DNA from: Deltaproteobacteria bacterium RIFCSPHIGHO2_02_FULL_40_28
GTDB taxonomy: Bacteria; UBA10199; 2-12-FULL-40-28
Direction of reading: 5' to 3'
DNA length: 13,640 bases
NCBI GenBank assembly: GCA_001798135.1
Contig: MGRJ01000012.1
Location: forward strand, 1-13,640
In this document: piece by piece, positions 6,918-13,563 of the stretch
Position numbering within the stretch: the stretch's first letter is position 1
How the letters are laid out: every line of letters begins with the position of its first letter
The notes under the pieces: model-generated
Seen by the model: the letters and a program-made list of their open reading frames with translations, nothing else
The model's database searches: none
What the model was told of the DNA's origin: nothing
Position numbers and translations under genes: made by a program

Positions 6918-7123
6918 GTAAAGCAAACTCTATGCCATTCATGTGCAACTTTTAAACAACTTAAAGGCATCTCTAAAAACTCAATTGAAATCCAAAACTG
7001 TTATTCCCGCGGAGGCGGAAATCCAGTCTTTTCAATAAGTTCTGGATCCCTGCCTTCGCAGGGATGACACAAAACCATAGTTTTTAGAGGGGCCAAATTT
7101 CAGAAGTATCCAAATAAAAGACA
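6918..7123. repeat. 206-bp intergenic repeat, copy 1, with a MITE/REP-like core
   Basis: Aligns without gaps to 11836-12041 at a fixed offset of 4918 with seven mismatches (about 97% identity), in the same orientation. The core is bounded by perfect 11-bp inverted repeats CTCTAAAAACT (6971-6981) and AGTTTTTAGAG (7079-7089). Inside are two smaller hairpins: TTCCCGC-GGAG-GCGG, with one mismatch in this copy, and ATCCCTGC-CTTC-GCAGGGAT. No coding capacity. It lies 5' of the beta-helix gene and 3' of an ATPase gene, both on the minus strand. The inner core resembles REP-like elements common in proteobacteria; the conservation beyond the terminal inverted repeats is unusual. Confidence 0.85.
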
Positions 7124-7171
7124 GTTTTTTTACACTCAGGCAAAAACTGCTCAGTCTTTATTTCTAAAATG

Positions 7172-8341
7172 TCATATTTTTGACATATGGGAGTGATTTT
7201 TCACAAAAACATCTAACGGCACAACAGAAACCCCCTTATCCAATGGGTATTCTTTATCCCCGGGATAGAGAACCCACAAATGCTTCAGCTCCAATTCCTC
7301 CATAGCGGAACGCATGGAAGGCGTCAGCTTTGGGGCATCGTTGTACTTGATTTCTATCCCCCACCAACTTCCCCCGCGCTGATATAAAATGTCGAGGCTG
7401 GCTCCAGTGTGCACTCCCCAAAAAAAGACCTCTTCTTCTTTCAAACCCAAATGACACACGGCTTGCTCCAGCGCAAATCCCTCCCAAGAAGCCCCCAGTT
7501 TCGGATGCCTTTCTAGTTCACTCAAGTTGCGTATGGAGGAAAGTGCATGGAAAATTCCGGAGTCTCTGAAATAAATCTTAGGTCTTTTAATAAGACGTTT
7601 TTTCGTGTTGTAAAACCAGGGTTGTAATTGGCGCACCATGAAAGTGCCGGAAAGAATATCCAGATATCTTTTCATCGTTAGGTCATCGGCACCAAAACTT
7701 CTGCCCATTTCCGAGGCATTGAAAATCTGTCCGTGATAATGGGCCAACATCATCCAAAACCGGCGCAAGGTCGCAGACGGAATGGAAAGCCCAAGGTTTG
7801 GAATATCCCTTTCGAGAAAAGTAGTGATGAAATCGCTTCGCCAGGAAAAAGAAGTTTTTTCATTATCTGCCAAATAAGAACGGGGAAAGGTCCCCCTAAC
7901 CCAGAGTTTTTTTTGTTCCATTTCAGCTGTGTTCAGGGAAAACCCTCCCAATTCGAGATAACTCACCCGCCCTGCCAGTGACTCCGAGCCTTGGCGAAGG
8001 AGATCCCGAGAGGCGCTTCCCAGGATAAGATAGTTCGTTTTCTGGTTCTGACGATCGACCAAAACCCTTAAGATGGGAAAAAGTTCTGGTCTCCTTTGGA
8101 TTTCGTCAACAATGACCAATCCTTTCAAATTTTCCAAGGCCAGAATCGGATTGTCGAGACGCGCTATATCAACAGGATCTTCCAGATCAAAAAAATGAAC
8201 ATTATTTTGGGGAAATTTATTGCTTAATTGACGGGCTAATGTTGTTTTTCCACACTGTCTTGGCCCAAGCAGAGCCACAACTGCAGAGTTTTTTAGCCTT
8301 TGAAAAAGAATATTAATCTCATTTATTCTAATTATTTCCAT
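7172..8341 (-). CDS. AAA-superfamily ATPase with C-terminal DUF4143 (COG1373 type), second paralogue
   Basis: This 389-residue protein has Walker A GPRQCGKTT (26-34), Walker B LVIVDE (75-80), GSAS (108-111) followed by RQGSESLAGR, and a winged-helix-like middle. At the C-terminus D317 (SLDILY) and E330-I-K332 (GIEIK) form a D...E-x-K pattern of PD-(D/E)XK type. The family's role is unknown; ATP-driven action with a possible nuclease is inference. It is divergent from the third paralogue, with 136 bp between the start codons. A perfect -10 box TATAAT (8347-8352 on the complement) ends 5 nt before the ATG and no Shine-Dalgarno sequence is present, so the message is probably leaderless. It is the first gene inside the block bounded by the 206-bp repeats. 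Confidence 0.88.
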   Translation of the reverse strand: MEIIRINEINILFQRLKNSAVVALLGPRQCGKTTLARQLSNKFPQNNVHFFDLEDPVDIARLDNPILALENLKGLVIVDEIQRRPELFPILRVLVDRQNQKTNYLILGSASRDLLRQGSESLAGRVSYLELGGFSLNTAEMEQKKLWVRGTFPRSYLADNEKTSFSWRSDFITTFLERDIPNLGLSIPSATLRRFWMMLAHYHGQIFNASEMGRSFGADDLTMKRYLDILSGTFMVRQLQPWFYNTKKRLIKRPKIYFRDSGIFHALSSIRNLSELERHPKLGASWEGFALEQAVCHLGLKEEEVFFWGVHTGASLDILYQRGGSWWGIEIKYNDAPKLTPSMRSAMEELELKHLWVLYPGDKEYPLDKGVSVVPLDVFVKNHSHMSKI

Positions 8342-8346
8342 TACTT

Positions 8347-8391
8347 ATTATACTACCATGAAATTTATTCATTTCAACAATAAATTTCATG
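8347..8391 (-). promoter_or_regulatory. Promoter and inverted-repeat operator of the second AAA ATPase
   Basis: A perfect inverted repeat has 13-bp arms, 8357-8369 and 8379-8391 (CATGAAATTTATT and its complement), around a 9-nt centre. Read leftwards, the centre contains the candidate -35 box TTGAAA (complement of 8372-8377). The -10 box TATAAT is the complement of 8347-8352, spacing 19 nt, somewhat long. The -10 ends 5 nt from the ATG. A repressor dimer on this site would cover the -35 box. Confidence 0.5.
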
Positions 8392-8424
8392 TCAACCCAT
8401 CCCTCCATCCCATGTAAAAAACAG

Positions 8425-8471
8425 ATTATCATTATAATCGTTGACATAGTTCTATATTATCATAATAATCG
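8425..8471 (+). promoter_or_regulatory. Promoter and direct-repeat operator of the third AAA ATPase
   Basis: Two 16-nt direct repeats, 8425-8440 and 8456-8471, share 15 of 16 bases (ATTATCAT-T/A-ATAATCG), 31 nt apart, about three helical turns. The perfect -35 box TTGACA (8441-8446) follows the first repeat immediately. The -10 box AATAAT (8464-8469, 17-nt spacing) lies inside the second. Transcription would begin at about the ATG at 8478. The architecture parallels 2891-2939. Confidence 0.6.
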
Positions 8472-8477
8472 GTGAGT

Positions 8478-9650
8478 ATGTACCCTTTATCAGAACTTCC
8501 CCGCATTCTCTCCATAACAATTCCAGTCAATCCGCTCAAAAAGTCGGGGGCTGTTTTTCTTTGGGGGGCACGCGGGACAGGAAAAACAACTTATTTAAAG
8601 AAAAAATACCCCAAGGCCAAGTTTTATGATCTGCTTCAATCCGATTTGCTTACCAACCTGCAATTGGCACCACATCATTTGCGCGAAGAAGTGCTGGCTC
8701 AAAAGCCAAAGCTGGTCATTATTGATGAAGTTCAAAAAAACCCACCACTCATCGATGAGGTGCATTGGCTTCTTGAAAACACAAGTACCCAATTTATTCT
8801 TTGCGGTTCCAGTGCCAGAAAGCTCAAGAGGGAGTCCAAAAATTTGCTTGGCGGTCGTGCAACATCCTTTCACCTGTTTCCATTGGTAACCAAAGAATTG
8901 CCTCACTTTGATCTTAATCGCGCTCTGTCTCAGGGATTGGTTCCTCTGCACTACATGACTGATAAGCCCAAGCCAATGCTGAAGGCTTATGTGCAAAACT
9001 ACCTTCGGGAAGAAATAATAGAAAAGGCCATAGTCAGAAACATTCCTTCTTTTGCCCGCTTTTTAAATACGGTGGCTTTAACTCACGGCCAATTGCTCAA
9101 TTATGCCAACATTGCGCGGGAAGTGGGTGTGTCGCCCAGTACAGTTCGGGAATATTACCAAATTCTGGAGGATACTCTTTTGGGACATACTCTTGAACCA
9201 TGGAAAAAAGTAAGGGACAGACGCCTGATCGAAACAGCCAAGTTTTATTTGTTTGATGTTGGCGTCGCTTTGGCCCTGAACTCTGAAGTAGAGCAGTTGT
9301 CTGAAGGTACGGATATTTATGGCAATGCCTTTGAGCATTTAATGATAGAAGAAGTCAAAGCGTATTTGGCCTATAGTCAAAAAGACTATCCGATCCGATT
9401 TTGGAGGACAGCTTCCGGTTATGAAGTCGACCTGATTGTGGAAAATATGAAACTGGCCCTGGAATTCAAATCGACAAAAAAGGTGGCCGGCCAGCATTTA
9501 AAAGGGCTTAAAGCCTTGGTGGAAGAACACAAATGCCAAAGAGTTATTCTTGTTTCGCGTGAGGAAAACTATCGTAAAACCATGGGTGGCATTGAACTCA
9601 TGCATTGGCAGTTATTTTGTAAAAAATTGTGGGATGGAGAATTGGTCTAA
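8478..9650 (+). CDS. AAA-superfamily ATPase with C-terminal DUF4143 (COG1373 type), third paralogue
   Basis: Counting from the ATG (390 residues), Walker A is GARGTGKTT (30-38), Walker B LVIIDE (79-84), a GSSAR element follows, then a winged-helix-like segment (IAREVGVSPSTVREYYQIL). The C-terminal motif is D318 (EVDLIV) with E329-F-K331 (LEFK), again PD-(D/E)XK-like. The frame also allows a GTG start at 8472; I prefer the ATG because the predicted transcription start falls at about 8476-8478 and there is no properly spaced Shine-Dalgarno sequence. It is divergent from the second paralogue and convergent with the lipoprotein gene. Sequence and promoter layout are closest in style to the other two ATPases, but the three are clearly diverged and not a recent duplication. 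Role unknown; motif-based ATPase and possible nuclease. Confidence 0.87.
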   Translation: MYPLSELPRILSITIPVNPLKKSGAVFLWGARGTGKTTYLKKKYPKAKFYDLLQSDLLTNLQLAPHHLREEVLAQKPKLVIIDEVQKNPPLIDEVHWLLENTSTQFILCGSSARKLKRESKNLLGGRATSFHLFPLVTKELPHFDLNRALSQGLVPLHYMTDKPKPMLKAYVQNYLREEIIEKAIVRNIPSFARFLNTVALTHGQLLNYANIAREVGVSPSTVREYYQILEDTLLGHTLEPWKKVRDRRLIETAKFYLFDVGVALALNSEVEQLSEGTDIYGNAFEHLMIEEVKAYLAYSQKDYPIRFWRTASGYEVDLIVENMKLALEFKSTKKVAGQHLKGLKALVEEHKCQRVILVSREENYRKTMGGIELMHWQLFCKKLWDGELV

Positions 9651-9683
9651 GATATTTTTGACGTAAACACTTCGCACCCTTTT

Positions 9684-9707
9684 TTGGTCATAACCAATTT
9701 ATTTTTT
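9684..9707 (+). terminator. Weak intrinsic terminator after the third ATPase
   Basis: A short stem TTGGT (9684-9688), CATA, ACCAA (9693-9697) is followed by TTTATTTTTT (9698-9707). A wider pair, GCACCCT (9674-9680) with AGGGTGC (9708-9714), encloses it and reaches into the end of the lipoprotein gene. The stem is short, so efficiency is doubtful. No matching T-run exists for the opposite strand. Confidence 0.4.
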
Positions 9708-11730
9708 AGGGTGCTGGTACCAAAATTACAAAACTAAATTCGGCGGGGTACCAGCCGGCGGCCGCGTCCCTGTTCTCCGTGTTAATAACACGCCAGAACC
9801 TGGCCTGTGTGCTACCTCCACCTGGTTTAAGCACACTAACGGCATTGGCTTCATCTGCGTATGGCGGAATATTCGAAAAGTCTCTCCATACACCCTCTCC
9901 ATCTTTGAATTGAACTTGTCCAAATTTAATCTGATTTCCTGGATTATCAAGCTCCTGGATGATATTCACCGTTGTAACCTTTCTGGAAGAACCTAAATCA
10001 AAAGCCATGATAATGGGGTAGGCTGGTCCATTCCAATGGATTGATGTTGCCACATTGCCATCAACCATGCTACTTACATCCGCTCCCGTTCCAAAACCCC
10101 TGACACAATCGCTTCCAAGATCACCATCCTTGCAAGTAGCAGATACTGGAGCTATAGTTTGTGCTACTTCGGCTGGTGGTGCTGGTTCTGGTGTGGGCTG
10201 TTGATTCCAACCACCATTGCATTGGCTAAAATCAACTAAGTTTTGGGCTATAATGCTCTCAACACAGACCTGATACTGATCGCCAAAAGATCCCCCATCT
10301 ACAGGTAAGCCTGTTGCATCAAAAACATCTCCAACTGCAACGGTATCAAAATAGGCTTTGACATCTGTGTAACATGTAGCAGTTGAACAATAGTCAAAGC
10401 CACGCTCTGCATAGGTTGCTTCCCACTTAGCAGCCTCTTGTTGACATGTTTCAATCGTAGTACATGCCATGCCTCCATTAGCCGTGGGAGCATGCATAGC
10501 ATCAATAAAAGAGGAACTAAACGCTCCTAAATTAGTGTCGTAATAGTCATTCCAATTATTGGAATAAGTGAGGATCGTACTGGCTACCTGAGTCGGGTTA
10601 AAAGTTGTTAAATCCGAATATTTATCGATAACACCTTTCATCGCTTCAAAAGCGCGTGGATCTCCAAAAGCAGTTGTAAGACGGGTTTTATCCATACTCA
10701 CCATAGATTGAGCCAGCGCATTAATCTGGCTGATGTCAGTGTAGAGATCAACAGCCCGACCCTTTAAGAAATTAGTTGCCACTACTGATTTAATGGCTGA
10801 GTAATCTGTCATTGCCGTGGCAAATTTACTGGCTAAGACGGCAGCATCTTGACCAAGCGGTGTGGCTGCTATCTGACTCAGAGCTTCTTGTTTAGTTGTA
10901 TCTGCCGTATTTTTTAGAAAATCCTGGAAAAATGCATAAGGGGTGTTATAGCCTAAAGTATCGTAATTACCTTCGGCAGCAAAAAATCCCTCAAATAAGC
11001 TCATAACCGAAGCCAAGCGGGATTTCATTGTGTCATCCCCGGCATCCTGCGCATTTGCTAACAAGGCCCTTTGCACATCATAGGCCTTTTTAGGGTTTGC
11101 AACAGTAGAGCTGTAGTCAATAATACCCCAGCCAGCAAATCCATCATCAATAGCAGTTGCTACAACATTTTGGAGTGCCAAGGTGGTTAAAAGATTAGTG
11201 GCCGGTATTGCAAGCTCAGTAGTTGATGCTGGATCAACACTGGGTTCTGTATAGGATTCAATCACACGGGTTCCACAAGTAATTGTTGTAATGAGTTGCC
11301 CCGAAAAGGTATCGGCTGTAACAGTTGATGGTTTAAGAGAATCGTGGTTTTCAAGGCCACAACTCCAAATACCTGAGTCACCAGTGATGGTTTCACAAAC
11401 AAAGGCCCCTTCCAATGTGTATACCTCAACCGTACACCCTGCAGCATGGCTACCGGTAACAGCAAAACGATTTTGTGGCCGATAGACAAATTCACCGTTG
11501 TCATCAAGCACGCTGGCATCTTCTTCATCTTCCTCGTAGGCAAGAGCCGCAATGGAGGCCGAAGTAGCTAAAGCTGGGATAACAGCAGAACCATTGAGAG
11601 TAACAGCTACTGGGGTATCAGAGGAGGAGGATGCTTCCCTTCCATCATCACAGCTTGTAAATGTTGCAAAACAGAAGGCAAGAATGAATGATAAAAGACA
11701 ATTGTGGTATGGATAAAACGTGGATTTCAT
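9706..11730 (-). CDS. Large lipoprotein with C-terminal discoidin-like (F5/8 type C) domain
   Basis: The 674-residue protein begins with a lipoprotein signal (hydrophobic LLSFILAFCFATFTS before Cys27, then Asp-Asp). An acidic and Ser-rich linker follows, then a mostly helical middle region that I do not recognise (about 170-480), containing a Cys cluster near 425-465. A Pro-rich linker (about 510-530) leads to a C-terminal domain (531-674) with VDGNVATSIHWNG, IMAFDLGSSRKVTTVNII and FWRVINTEN, the pattern of a galactose-binding, discoidin-like fold used for carbohydrate or surface binding. The start is supported by Shine-Dalgarno GGAGGGG 3 nt before the ATG. It ends convergently 55 bp from the third ATPase. 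Surface binding is inferred from the domain; the ligand is unknown. Confidence 0.85.
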   Translation of the reverse strand: MKSTFYPYHNCLLSFILAFCFATFTSCDDGREASSSSDTPVAVTLNGSAVIPALATSASIAALAYEEDEEDASVLDDNGEFVYRPQNRFAVTGSHAAGCTVEVYTLEGAFVCETITGDSGIWSCGLENHDSLKPSTVTADTFSGQLITTITCGTRVIESYTEPSVDPASTTELAIPATNLLTTLALQNVVATAIDDGFAGWGIIDYSSTVANPKKAYDVQRALLANAQDAGDDTMKSRLASVMSLFEGFFAAEGNYDTLGYNTPYAFFQDFLKNTADTTKQEALSQIAATPLGQDAAVLASKFATAMTDYSAIKSVVATNFLKGRAVDLYTDISQINALAQSMVSMDKTRLTTAFGDPRAFEAMKGVIDKYSDLTTFNPTQVASTILTYSNNWNDYYDTNLGAFSSSFIDAMHAPTANGGMACTTIETCQQEAAKWEATYAERGFDYCSTATCYTDVKAYFDTVAVGDVFDATGLPVDGGSFGDQYQVCVESIIAQNLVDFSQCNGGWNQQPTPEPAPPAEVAQTIAPVSATCKDGDLGSDCVRGFGTGADVSSMVDGNVATSIHWNGPAYPIIMAFDLGSSRKVTTVNIIQELDNPGNQIKFGQVQFKDGEGVWRDFSNIPPYADEANAVSVLKPGGGSTQARFWRVINTENRDAAAGWYPAEFSFVILVPAP

Positions 11731-11776
11731 TATCCCCTCCAGCGTTTTCCACCCTATTTTTTCACGAATAAAATGA

Positions 11777-11798
11777 GTTCGACTCTAGTTCAACTCTA
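11777..11798. repeat. Tandem 11-bp repeat in the lipoprotein gene leader
   Basis: GTTCGACTCTA (11777-11787) is followed directly by GTTCAACTCTA (11788-11798), one mismatch. It lies between the predicted -10 box and the start codon of the lipoprotein gene, so it would be transcribed into the leader. Confidence 0.5.
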
Positions 11799-11799
11799 T

Positions 11800-11828
11800 A
11801 TTTTACACTAAAATGTTAACTTTTACAA
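11800..11828 (-). promoter_or_regulatory. Predicted promoter of the discoidin lipoprotein gene
   Basis: Read leftwards: -35 TTGTAA (complement of 11823-11828), 17-nt spacer, -10 TAAAAT (complement of 11800-11805). It gives a leader of about 60 nt before the ATG, with a good Shine-Dalgarno sequence, unlike the leaderless ATPase promoters. It starts 8 bp inside the end of the 206-bp repeat copy 2 region. Confidence 0.4.
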
Positions 11829-11835
11829 TACTCAT

Positions 11836-12041
11836 GTAAAGCAAACTCCATGCCACTAATGTGCAACTTTTAAACAATTTAAAAGCATCTCTAAAAACTC
11901 AATTGAAATCCAAAACTGTCATTCCCGCGGAGGCGGGAATCCAGTCTTTTCAATAAGTTCTGGATCCCTGCCTTCGCAGGGATGACACAAAACCATAGTT
12001 TTTAGAGGGGCCAAATTTCAGAAGTATCCAAATAAAAGACA
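11836..12041. repeat. 206-bp intergenic repeat, copy 2
   Basis: Same orientation and no gaps relative to 6918-7123. The 11-bp terminal inverted repeats of the core are at 11889-11899 and 11997-12007. In this copy the first inner hairpin is perfect (ATTCCCGC 11921-11928, GGAG, GCGGGAAT 11933-11940), as is the second (11964-11971 with 11976-11983). It sits 5' of the lipoprotein gene and 3' of the dehydrogenase gene, the same relative position as copy 1 has to its minus-strand neighbours. Confidence 0.85.
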
Positions 12042-12072
12042 TGTTTTTTTAAATAGAAGCAAAAATTGCCTG

Positions 12073-12831
12073 CTAAAACACAAATAAACCCATTCCTCCA
12101 TCCACATGGAGTACTTGCCCTGTAACATAGCTGGCTTTTTCAGAACACAAGAAGGCAGTGGTATTGGCAATTTCTTCTACTTCCCCAAAACGTCGCATGG
12201 GAGTGCGTTGTTTCATGCGTTCCAACATATCTCCCCGCAAACTTTCCATGGCCAATTTACTTTTAATAACCCCCGGAGCAATAATATTAGCAGTAATATT
12301 GGCTCGGGCACCCTCTAGGGCCAAAGATTTTGCCAAACCAATCACCGAGGCCTTGGTGGTAGAATAAGAGGTTTGTCCCAAGCCTCCCATGGTGCCAGCA
12401 ATAGAAGAAATCATAATAATGCGTCCCCATTTACCAGCCATCATGTGGGGCCACACAGCGCGGCTCATATTAGCTGTACCCATAGTATTTACTTCCACAT
12501 CGCGATTCCATCTTTCAACAGGGATATCTGTAAACATTCCAACTGTGGTTAAAATGGAAGCATTGTTGACTAAAATTCCAATAGGACCTAAATCTGCGTT
12601 TATTTTTTTAACCACCTCGTTTACTTGTTCTGCTTTAGAAATATCGCAGGCATAACCCTTGGCTACCCCGCCTTTTGATTCAATGAGAGATACAGTTTGA
12701 TCAATGGGTTGAATATCCACAATGGCAACGATGGCACCCTCACTTGCCAACGCAATGGCCTGGGCTCTTCCTAAACCTTCTCCAGCCGAACCTGTAACAA
12801 TGGCTACTTTTCCTTTTAAACCTAAATCCAT
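12073..12831 (-). CDS. Short-chain dehydrogenase/reductase, FabG-like
   Basis: At 252 residues this is a classical SDR. Visible are the glycine-rich cofactor motif TGSAGEGLG (13-21), D39 at the end of the second strand (favouring NAD(H)), CD63, NNAS (89-92), and the catalytic set N115, S143, Y156 and K160 (YSTTK). The C-terminal end PGVIKSKL, then YVTGQVLHVDGG, is typical of FabG-like oxidoreductases. The reaction is reversible oxidation/reduction of a hydroxyl or keto group; the substrate, possibly a 3-hydroxyacyl or another alcohol, is not determined. The glycine motif has one residue more than the common TGxxxGxG. Shine-Dalgarno GAGGAGGT lies 4 nt before the ATG. No partner gene adjoins it; repeat copy 2 lies downstream. 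Confidence 0.92.
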   Translation of the reverse strand: MDLGLKGKVAIVTGSAGEGLGRAQAIALASEGAIVAIVDIQPIDQTVSLIESKGGVAKGYACDISKAEQVNEVVKKINADLGPIGILVNNASILTTVGMFTDIPVERWNRDVEVNTMGTANMSRAVWPHMMAGKWGRIIMISSIAGTMGGLGQTSYSTTKASVIGLAKSLALEGARANITANIIAPGVIKSKLAMESLRGDMLERMKQRTPMRRFGEVEEIANTTAFLCSEKASYVTGQVLHVDGGMGLFVF

Positions 12832-12948
12832 AAAACCTCCTCAACGCTTTTGCTTAAAAAACTTGAATCCACTTCCATACACATGATTTGGACCGATTAA
12901 AACACATTGGCTTTGAAATCAATGAGGAAATGTTTTAGAACAACAATG

Positions 12949-12979
12949 TGTAGGGGCAGGTTTAGAACCTGCCCCTACA
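12949..12979. repeat. REP-like perfect 14-3-14 palindrome
   Basis: TGTAGGGGCAGGTT (12949-12962), TAG, and its exact complement (12966-12979). No T-run follows on either strand, so it is not a standard intrinsic terminator. The sequence type (GTAGGGGC...GCCCCTAC) is a familiar dispersed bacterial intergenic palindrome. Between it and the dehydrogenase start (12832-12948) I see only AT-rich DNA with no convincing promoter. Confidence 0.75.
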
Positions 12980-12987
12980 AAAACTCT

Positions 12988-13051
12988 GTCATTCTGAGGC
13001 GTAGCCGAAGAATCTCATGGCAGAGAGATCCTTCGCGCAGCGATGGATGAC
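12988..13051. repeat. REP-like imperfect inverted repeat (GTCATTCTGAG type)
   Basis: Left arm 12988-13016 (GTCATTCTGAGGC... GAAGAATCTC) and right arm 13023-13051 (GAGAGATCCTTCGCG ...GGATGAC) form a long imperfect stem around ATGGCA. It is a different sequence family from the neighbouring palindromes and non-coding. Confidence 0.65.
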
Positions 13052-13079
13052 AGGCGAAGGGTTCCAGGATAATATGTTA

Positions 13080-13126
13080 CCCCCTCTTAGGATAAGAGGG
13101 GGAAGCCCCACAGGGGCGAGGGGGAG
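13080..13126. repeat. REP-like compound hairpin abutting the RlpA-like gene
   Basis: A perfect 10-3-10 hairpin (CCCCCTCTTA 13080-13089, GGA, 13093-13102) is followed by a 5-3-5 hairpin (GCCCC 13105-13109, ACA, GGGGC 13113-13117) and GAGGGGGAG (13118-13126). The last run also looks like a Shine-Dalgarno sequence for the gene that follows, so the repeat seems to supply its ribosome binding site. Confidence 0.6.
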
Positions 13127-13128
13127 TT

Positions 13129-13563
13129 ATCTTAAAAAATTACATCCAAATATTTTTAATTTTATTTTTAATTTCTTTCTCATGGAGTTGTGCCAAACGC
13201 CCCCCAGGGGCTTTGCCGCAAACAGTTAAGGTGCATCATACAGGACAATTTATTGAAGGAATGGCTTCGTGGTATGGAAAAAAATTTCACGGTAGAAAAA
13301 CAGCCAGTGGTGAAAAATACAATATGCACAATTTTACAGCTGCCCATCGCAACCTTCCCTTTGGAACACTTTTAGAAGTGACTCATCTTGAAAATAATAA
13401 AAAAGTAATTGTGCAAATTAATGACCGTGGACCCTACATTAAAAAAAGAATTTTAGATCTTTCAAAGGCTGCGGCAGAAGCTATCGACATGATTCGCAAG
13501 GGATGTGCTAGAATAAGAGCGGAGATAATAAATTCAAGCAATCATGAGCAATCTAAAATGTAA
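13129..13563 (+). CDS. rlpA: RlpA-like septal/peptidoglycan lipoprotein (double-psi beta-barrel), start codon abnormal
   Basis: The RlpA domain is clear: GMASWYGKKFHGRKTASGE (44-62), FTAAHRNLPFGT (69-80) and VIVQINDRGPY (93-103). His73 and Asp99 are the positions regarded as catalytic in RlpA lytic transglycosylases. RlpA family proteins act on peptidoglycan in the periplasm or at the septum. Residues 3-21 form a lipoprotein signal (KNYIQIFLILFLIS, then SWSC). That signal is in frame, but no ATG, GTG or TTG precedes it after the TAA at 13093-13095. The codon in the expected place is ATC (13129), just after GAGGGGGAG. The first usual start, TTG at 13213, would remove the signal peptide. There is no SPOR domain, so this is a short RlpA. 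Its end overlaps the next gene by 20 bp. Confidence 0.8.
   Translation: MLKNYIQIFLILFLISFSWSCAKRPPGALPQTVKVHHTGQFIEGMASWYGKKFHGRKTASGEKYNMHNFTAAHRNLPFGTLLEVTHLENNKKVIVQINDRGPYIKKRILDLSKAAAEAIDMIRKGCARIRAEIINSSNHEQSKM

Noticed and set aside
6918-6960. End of the 206-bp repeat as a promoter for the beta-helix gene (TTGCAC reading leftwards).
   Set aside because: No acceptable -10 box occurs at a proper distance in either copy.
8595-8996. 133-codon minus-strand frame opposite the third ATPase.
   Set aside because: It lies wholly antisense to an ATPase with intact motifs, and its translation is Cys/Trp/Gln-rich without recognisable features.
12887-12898. TTTGGACCGATT upstream of the dehydrogenase matches part of the ATPase hairpin (3853-3864), suggesting a shared regulator site.
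   Set aside because: A few 12-base matches are expected by chance in a window this size, and only one half-site is present.
12949-12979. Perfect palindrome as an intrinsic terminator.
   Set aside because: No T-run follows on either strand.
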